From the NCBI GenBank assembly GCA_944470555.2, contig OX104127.1:111752741-111816740 (forward strand): DNA of 64,000 nt. The letters run 5' to 3'. The notes below the pieces were generated by a model that saw nothing but the letters and a program-made list of their open reading frames with translations, ran no database searches and was not told where the DNA came from. Below are positions 56,950-64,000 of the stretch, in pieces. A program made the translations under genes and the position numbers. The stretch's first letter is position 1. Each line of letters begins with the position of its first letter. The DNA is from Heterobilharzia americana (lineage: Eukaryota; Platyhelminthes; Trematoda; Strigeidida; Schistosomatidae).

Positions 56950-59265
56950 CTTTTCCCTTGGGTTCCTAGTGGAACATAGGGCTTCAGTAGCACGCACACA
57001 CTTATCTCTTCTCTGCAGTCTTTTCAAACTGGCGCCACGACTGCCCACAAGCTTTCATTTCTTCCTCATATGATCTCCCCCACGTCACCCTCACCTCGGA
57101 CGTCCAACTTGTCGTCTCATCTTTGAACTCCACTCGGTGGCCTGGCCTAGAGCGTGATGTCCCTTGCCTAGATAGGTGAAAGAGACTACTTCCTTTAGGT
57201 TTCTCCTGTTCATGGTGATTGCTGCCTCTTGCTGTTGATGCTGTTGTTCGTTAGGTACCTTCATCACCTCCGTCTTCTCTACATTCACTTGAAGTCGCAT
57301 TTCTGCTGCCTCTTATGACAACTTGTTAGTTTTTGTCTGTGGATCTCCGAGTTTGTGCTACAAGACACTGGACATAAATCATCATCGGCGACATCCAAAT
57401 CTTCTAGGATTTTTCATCGCTCCAGCCAGCCTATGCCTATCTTCTAGCTCCTCAAAGTTTTCTGCATGATCCAGTCCACCATAATCAGGAAGATGATCGA
57501 TGATGATAGACAACAACCTTGACTTACGTCAACTGTCTTCACTTCCACTTCAAACGCGTCACTGACCTTTCCGTTGCGGATCACTTGGCATGTGGCGTTT
57601 TCATATAGCTGTTGGATGAGATTGGTCAAGATTTGTGGCACTGAAACCGAAGTGTTGAAATAGGCATCTGCCTGTCAAATTACTTCACAGTCGATGCTGT
57701 CGAAGGCCTTTTCAAAGTCGATGAAGTTGAGGCGGAGACTTGACTGACGTTCTATACTCTGTTCTATGATGATGCGTAGCGTAGTGTTGCAATTTGGTCA
57801 GCACATGATTTGTTCTTCCCGAATCCAGCCTGTTGTGGGCGGGATTTTGAATCCAGGGCATTGTTAAGTCTCTCAAGGTTGATGGGACTCAATATTTTGC
57901 TTCGTGTGGACAGGGACGGCAGAATGACTCCGTTCAAGTTCTTGCAAAGATTTAGGTCGCCGTTATTTCGGAGTTCGACAAGGTAGCTATTCTTTTGACT
58001 TTACTGGCCTTGCTCTTCACTTCTTTGTCCAGCGTAGTGTTTTATAGGTTGTGTTCAGGTCCTCTTCTCCTTCTTCATTATTGCACTGCACTGCACTGGT
58101 TTATCTTCTGCTTCACCATCACCACATTCCTCTCCCTCCTCCATCAGCTTCCACTTGTCCGTCGACATTCATTCCATTCCATTCCATCCATTCCTTGTCT
58201 TCTTTCTTCTTCCTTCCTAACACGGTTATGCCGGTCTCCTTCCACATCTCTTTCAAAGAGTTCCAGTGTTCTTCCACGCAGGTTCCTTCACAGATATTCC
58301 TCAATATCCATCTCCCATTTTGTCCTAATGGCTGACGTTAAAAATTCATTTGTAGTTTCGCCCTTCAGTTCAGTGTCTGGGTGCTGAACTTCAACTGTTG
58401 TCTATCACAAACTTCTTTGAATTGAAGACTTTGAACTTGATTTTGAAGGTGGATCCCTTCCACTAGACAGTGGTGTGAGTGGTGCGAACCCACATCTGCT
58501 CCCTTTCTTCATCTGATCTTGTGTCCAGTAGGCTGTGTCTCCATCACCACTTTACTCACATTGAGATGAAGTCGATCTGATTTGTAGTGTAGTGTAGTGC
58601 AGTGTAGTGTAGTGTGTCCTGTCTGGTGTCTGGTGAAATCAAATGCATGTCTCTGCCTTGTGAATATCCTTGTGTTTGTACACACTGCATCGCCTCCAAT
58701 CACGAGATCGTTGAGTGCGCAGAAATCTGCAAACACTTCTCCATTCTCGTTCACCTCATCGAGTGCTTCTCGACCCATGATTGATTCCCTTCGTGTGTTG
58801 TCCACTCCCAGTTTGGCATTCATCTCACTCCACTGCACTCATTCGAATTTTGTGTCGCCATCTTCGGTGGTGTCTTGTCTAGTAATGATTGCAGTTGTTT
58901 GTAGAATTCCTCCCTCTTCTCTTCATCCGGATTATTTGTAGGTGCGTAGCACTGGCATTGTATGGTTGTGACTCTCCTTCCTTGTGAGTTGAGTGTTGCT
59001 GTCATGATCCTGATCCTGATCCTGATCCTGCAGGAGGAGATTGGTTCCCACTGCATGACAGAGAGCTTTCGATGCTGTTGGAGACATGATGATATAGGAT
59101 ATAGGAATAAGTTTGCTTTTATTTTTTTATATTTTGTTTGTGCCTTGGAGTTTCTTAAGTGGTTTGGTTTGTTTTCCGGGGTAGTATTGTTAACCCTACG
59201 CACAACCTCCCCTCTTTATCCGGGCTTAGGACCGGCTAGTAGCTGGTGAACTAGTTAACCATTCT
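56950..59265 (-). mobile_element. RTE-like copy I, internally deleted
   Basis: Minus-strand element with 5' end near 59265 (block AACTAGTTCACCAGC on the minus strand) and 3' tail of ATT/AAT units at about 56930-56955. Deletions: the first part of the endonuclease (junction near 59090), part of the linker and RT entry (near 57990), and the segment between FTYLGK and the tail (junction near 57168, HHALGQATEW). The motif C box is altered (LDVADDD, near 57385-57400). The short tandem runs present in copies B and E are shorter here, except (GATCCT)n at about 59006-59031, which is longer. Confidence 0.85.
58509..59060 (-). pseudogene. Endonuclease pieces of RTE copy I
   Basis: TATLNSQGRRVTTIQCQCYAPTNN (about 58990-58930), EMNAKLGVDN (58830-58800) and GREALDEVNENGEVFADFCALNDLVIG (58780-58690) are recognisable. 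The catalytic N-terminal strand TWNV and the E motif are deleted. Tandem (ATCAGG)n adds Arg-Ile repeats (RIRIRI) before TATLNS. Confidence 0.7.
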
Positions 59266-60684
59266 GTTTAAATCCTGACCGACCTACTGTGTCACTTGAT
59301 TATGTACACAAATCAGTCTACAGGTGGTGAATGATGCAGGTATTTAGTTCTTAGTGCTCAATTACCGTAGTTGAACTTATAACAGGATATTCAGGAAATT
59401 GTAATGAGTTTCCTGTTGATAAAGTTTAGGCCGTTTAAGTAACCACAGCCAAAGATTCAATGAGGTCTAAAAATTTGCAAATGGTTAAATATTTATTTCA
59501 GATAAACGTTTTAGAAAATTAAACAGCTACTCATCAAAAATGATTTTACCCATATTTAGTAGCAGGAATATTTTTTTCTAAGTTTTATCTCGGAACTCAG
59601 TCAGTCAATATTGAAATGGGACCAGTTATTGCTGTGTAATAGTCCAAGCCGCCATACATCATATCTGCACATCAAGCGAGTAAACTATGATCAAAGATAG
59701 TGAAACAAGGAAGAAAGTAGGAAATAGTTGTGAAAAGACTGTTAGAAGGAGAGAAATGATAGTGAAATTATGTACGATGGTTAAGATGAAGATAATGTAT
59801 CCGTGTCACTATGATTCATCCTCAACAATTTCATCTAGAATCTCCAATTACCAGTTTCGGATGCATCCAAACCCAACCGGAAAGTTTGAATACTTCTGCA
59901 CGGCTTATAATAATAATAATCAAACATCATAGACTGATGCCTTGTCTTGCTGTGACCTCCTTGATCCTGTTTTTAGCCCTAACTTACTTCAGCTAACATT
60001 GCATAGAAAGACTAATGGTGATTGATCATACGGTACCCACGTCCCACTCGTCTGAGCCCATAGGATTTCACAATCTCATCAGCTGGCTTTCCTCTTCTGT
60101 CCGAAATTTTGCAGTTGACTTCTATGTTACCAACGTCATGGCACATAGCCTATGCTAGGAGGACGAAGGTGATAGAATACACGATGCCTCCTTATTTGTT
60201 CTCCGTTTAATCGTCATTTTTGATTGTCATGCTGCAGAAAAGGGAGAACCAAAGCATAGTACACTTATCCCTTAACGGGCAGCTGGATATCCCAGCGGCA
60301 CTACAGATGATGTAAGTTGGTGAAAGCTGAGTCAACCCTCGGTATTCATGTGATATCCACTGACCTAGTAGGGCTAATATGATCTCTCGAGAAGCTAAAG
60401 TGACCAGAGCACTCAACGGCTTCACTTCCTAGTTTTAGGCTGGCCAACAACGTAGGTCAGTAGCGAAGCAATAATCTGCGTTTGGGTGGTGTTCCTTAAA
60501 TTCAAATCTTGGAAAATAATAGGTTCAAACTAGTGGATTCAGTATTCTGTATTCAATAGGTCAAGTGATTGTAATTTATTAGTGATCAATTTTCTGTTCA
60601 GAGGTGTAACTACAACTAATATCAGCTTTACACACTAAAGTCTGTCATCACATGAAAAGTGGCAATATTTCTTACGACAAAGGT

Positions 60685-60727
<43 letters not shown>

Positions 60728-62500
60728 CTTCACCTAGTCCAGAGCTGAATGATGCATATACTGAACACGATGTCAGATGTTGCTTAGTTAAAACTAATGA
60801 TTCACACAGCTGTTTGGTTAAAACTTAACTGAAATTCTATTTATTCTTTATTTATCATAGGATGGTAATTTATGATAAAATCTAAATTATAATCCCATCC
60901 GCAGATGAGGAAGCTTCTTACATTCAAGATAGAAAACAGCTATCAACATTCTGCGGGATTAGCTGTTAAATGCATAAGAATACTGTTTCCGTACCAAATT
61001 CAGAAGTGAGATCACGAATTTCCACGATTAGTTTCCAGGTAAAGCTTCCAATCAGGTTATTGTAATATATGATAAGTTATGCAATTGTGTTCTATATACC
61101 TTTTTAGCACTCGATAAAAGTCTGAATAACTTTCAAACATTATACTGGGATGAACAACTGAATAAATATTGGTTATGCGTAAGTTTATTTTGCCATACAG
61201 GTTGCCCATCCATATATCTATCAGAATAAACTGTTGGCTAAAGTTTGTTGTCAATTTTTACTACAACCATGATTTATTCGCTTATGATGTAAAGGGTTAT
61301 AATAATCCGACACTTACCTAATGGATGCAACTTTCTTTAAGTTATTATTGAATCCCTTCAGCCACTCTATAAATTTTGGTCCTTTTTCTAAGGTGAACTG
61401 GATGAGTCTGTGAGACTTCGAGACCTATTTGAAGGTATCTTGCAACCTAGTGAGTTCCTTTTGCATCCTGAAACATCTATAATCATACTGCATATCGAAA
61501 AATAGGGAATACACAGATAGACTGAGTTCTATGGGTTCAATTTTTCAAACAGATTCTTATACAAGGAATAACTAGGAATTGGGAACTATTTGAAAGCGAC
61601 AATAGAAGTGACTAGGCGATACGTTCACCAAGGTTTTAGTCCAGGGAATCAGATAGTTGACCTTTAACAGCGAAACATATTTTTAAAAAAATCAGAAATG
61701 TTAATTCAACAAACATCGTTTCCTTCTGACGTGTTAGACCTACTGGTATGGTGTTTGAAAGAATTAGTAAAAGATATTTTCAGTTTGTATAAACATACAT
61801 CTAACAATTTTTTGAGAGAGGAGGCTTATTATGCGTAGATAAAATGATGATCAACTACACTTTGTATCCTACAGTCAATCATACATTTTCCTCTTATTGA
61901 ATACGGTATCCTCAGATGTTAATTTTAGAAATACTACGCTAATTTGTTTTTCTTATTCTTGAATTGAATGGGACACTCGGTGAAGAAACTATGATCTCAT
62001 GCAACCCTGACACATGGATAGCTACATATATAAATACTGTGAGTGATGCAAACATTTGCTAATTATGCATATAGTATTATAGTAGATTTGCTAGATTTTG
62101 TTCTGAAAAAGTGACAGCTTCTACTTACATTATGATTGATATTGTTTAGTCTGTGCAGTAGCATCTGACGTAACGATGACACTTTGATTACGAATTACCG
62201 TAATCACACCATAGTCTGCACATCCTACTGTGTATTAGGTAGACGAATAGACTTTCTAACAGTAGCAGTTATTTAAAGGTAATATTTTGGCGTCTGAAGG
62301 CTTTTTCAAAAGAATCAAGTGGATGAGATGTAGTGAAACACAATATTCAATCAGAATATGACAAGGACCAGTAGAAATTTCCAGTTATGTTAATGACTCT
62401 AGGTTTCATGGAACTGATCATTCATATTTTGCTTAGTTACGTGTTTCTTCTTAAGAGGTATTGAAGAAATAAAGATAATCAATTAACTAGCATTCTGACT
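59266..62500. other. No gene; (TA)n at about 60687-60723
   Basis: AT-rich. A higher-complexity block at 60040-60440 (CCCACTCGTCTGAGCC, CGGGCAGCTGGATATCC, CTCGAGAAGCTAAAGTG) looks like an old repeat but matches nothing else in the window that I can name. Confidence 0.45.
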
Positions 62501-62509
62501 GTCTGAGAT

Positions 62510-62770
62510 AGCCGTGATTTGGTAGACTGGGCAGCAAGTGTGAATAGGAGCAAGCGTCAATAAAGCATCACAGGGTCAAATGGTAGTCGGAACAAACCCC
62601 TGGTGATTGAAGTGAAATAGAAATCTGGTCAGCAGTCGGATATCGCAGCTCAGTTGGTACAGCATCAGCCGGGAAATCCAGTGGTCGCTGGTTCGAATCC
62701 GGCTGGGATCCAAACTTTCATTTCACCTTCAATCATCACCCAGTATCAATAATCAACGAAGATGATGTGA
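62510..62770 (+). mobile_element. tRNA-like repeat with short inverted ends
   Basis: The inner block 62637-62710 folds like a tRNA: acceptor-like GGATATC/GGGATCC ends, AGCTCAGTTGG A-box region, and a good T arm GCTGG-TTCGAAT-CCGGC (B box). It is flanked by CTGGTGATTGAAGTGAAAT (62601-62620) and the near reverse complement ATTTCACCTTCAATCATCACC (about 62720-62740), closing with CCAGTATCA as at 15020. No CCA-ready 3' end and a poor anticodon arm argue against a real tRNA gene. Confidence 0.6.
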
Positions 62771-62774
62771 ACAC

Positions 62775-63784
62775 TAGCGATCTTCTGGTGGAACATCTTG
62801 AAGTCAGTTACCACTAGCTAGTTAGTTAGTTGAATCATATGCACTGCGAAGGTTTATTACTGCACACACAGATTTCAGATGATTCTCAATTCACCGAAGT
62901 GATTAACAACAACCTTAGCCATCTTAATAATAGTGACAAAACAACACAACAGTCAGCTCTGATTAAGCAAACAAGTTAGATAGGAAAGTTACTAAAAATC
63001 TAAAGTGTTACATTGTGTTTGCTTACGTACATTCAGTAACTGAAATGAATGGTAGCTAAAAAGTGTGAGCTGTCGGTATTCAAGCTGCGTTTAATTCGTT
63101 TAATCGATATTCGTGTAATTACTCTGCAAAAAAGATACATTAAACTTACAGATCGATGAGGAAAGAATATTATTAGATAGGACTGTAAAGCATTTTATTC
63201 ATGTAATGAAACTTTCTCATCCCGTTACCTACTTTATTCAAAGGACATAAAGAGAGAAATTCGGAAGTTGATAGAGAAAACCTAGTCGAAAAATGCGGCT
63301 GCTTTCAGTTACAATCAAGTGTTTTAAACATTTTGCTAAATTGTACACAATTCTAAATAGACAGATGACATTTCAGTGTTTGTTCACTGTGGTTATTCTT
63401 TGTCTTCTGTCAAGTTACAGAGTTTCACTTCATTTTCACTTGTATAATCGTAGAGAATAAATTATCCTCGAAAAATTGCCATTATTTACGGTATCGTCAA
63501 ATAGAGTATCAGCCTGGCAAAACTCTCTTTTTAAGTTCAGGGGGGGATAATACAGTTCAACAATGGAAGATGTACTTAACGTGTATTAAAAAGTTGCATT
63601 TCACTTATAAGTAGCGCTATACAACAAACTATTTAGAACTATTGAGAAAACAAGTTGTTGATAGAATTGTGGATATCTGTCACGCTTGGATAATTTCCTG
63701 ATGGGTTATACTCAACTGACCGATTATGAGAAACAAAATATCCCAAGAAGTATACGCTATGCCTCAAGTATGAATGAAAAACAA
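62775..63784. other. No gene recognised
   Basis: AT-rich background with a G-rich spot (CAGGGGGGGATAA) at about 63540. Confidence 0.5.
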
Positions 63785-63789
63785 CTATT

Positions 63790-64000
63790 TTGACATGACA
63801 GAGATTATTTTTAGCTCAAGAGGATACTTTTGATGGTGTTGTGTTCTCTGAGCTGGATTTTTTAATCGTGGAGCATTCGTCGTCATTCCAGACAATATCA
63901 TCGTCAAAAACTTCAGAGAGAAGTGATCAACAAGGTTTTCTCCGCAATTTATTTCGCACCCTTTCCTGATAGCCTTTTGTGTGATTGATTGTTCCATCAA
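63790..64000 (+). repeat. Repeat family X, cut by the window end
   Basis: TTTTTAGCTCAAGAGGATAC, TTTTGATGGTGTTGTGTTCTC, GAGCTGGATT, TTTAATCGTGGAGCATTC, CATTCCAGACAATATCATC and the internal TTTTCTCCGCAATTTATTTCG match the copy at 36.05-36.2 kb. The second arm would lie beyond the window. Confidence 0.65.

Noticed and set aside
62637..62710. Possible functional tRNA gene
   Set aside because: Good T arm and acceptor pairing, but the D and anticodon arms are poor and the block lies inside a repeat with inverted ends found elsewhere.

Overview
The window looks like nuclear DNA of a schistosome-type blood fluke (Trematoda, Schistosomatidae). It is AT-rich and has no bacterial-style gene packing. 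It is crowded with the repeats typical of schistosomes: RTE-like non-LTR retrotransposons, Penelope-like elements (PLEs) with GIY-YIG endonuclease remnants, and short tRNA-headed repeats carrying hammerhead ribozymes (the SM-alpha type). Species is not decided. I found no host protein-coding gene, rRNA or bona fide tRNA that I can support; recognisable mobile DNA covers roughly a third of the window and the rest is AT-rich unassigned sequence.

Layout. 0-1.1 kb: an internally deleted RTE copy interrupted by an inverted pair of PLE ends. 2.1-5.2 kb: an RTE scrap, a tRNA-like SINE and an inverted-dimer hammerhead repeat. 6.7-9.5 kb: a minus-strand RTE copy (5' half plus part of the RT) full of short tandem expansions. 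11.0-15.2 kb: a second RTE lineage, PLE scraps, a tiny RTE deletion derivative joining the element's two ends, and a PLE whose ORF stays open although its endonuclease core is gone. 15.8-19.4 kb: a rearranged, inverted duplicate of the 6.7-9.5 kb element. 19.6-38.4 kb: mostly unassigned DNA with scattered hammerhead repeats, a PLE endonuclease ORF (30.6-31.3 kb) and a PLE 3' end (37.4-38.0 kb). 43.2-46.5 kb: a nearly complete RTE element with a 16-bp target-site duplication and (TTA)n tail. 46.5-47.6 and 49.7-50.7 kb: two almost identical truncated RTE copies, the second nested in a PLE (49.6-52.0 kb). 52.6-52.9 kb: a hammerhead repeat. 56.9-59.3 kb: another RTE copy. 62.5-64 kb: a tRNA-like repeat and the edge of an unclassified inverted-end repeat.

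The most striking locus is 28891-29215: a perfect 133-bp inverted repeat with a 29-bp spacer, flanked by a perfect 12-bp direct repeat, whose two arms each encode a hammerhead ribozyme with every core residue and all three stems intact, on opposite strands. Several other copies in the window are older, decayed versions of the same inverted-dimer layout.

How the parts relate: the RTE copies supplied (or once supplied) an APE-type endonuclease and reverse transcriptase. The PLEs encoded RT plus GIY-YIG endonuclease. The hammerhead SINEs have no protein and presumably borrow machinery in trans. No copy seen here is an intact autonomous element.
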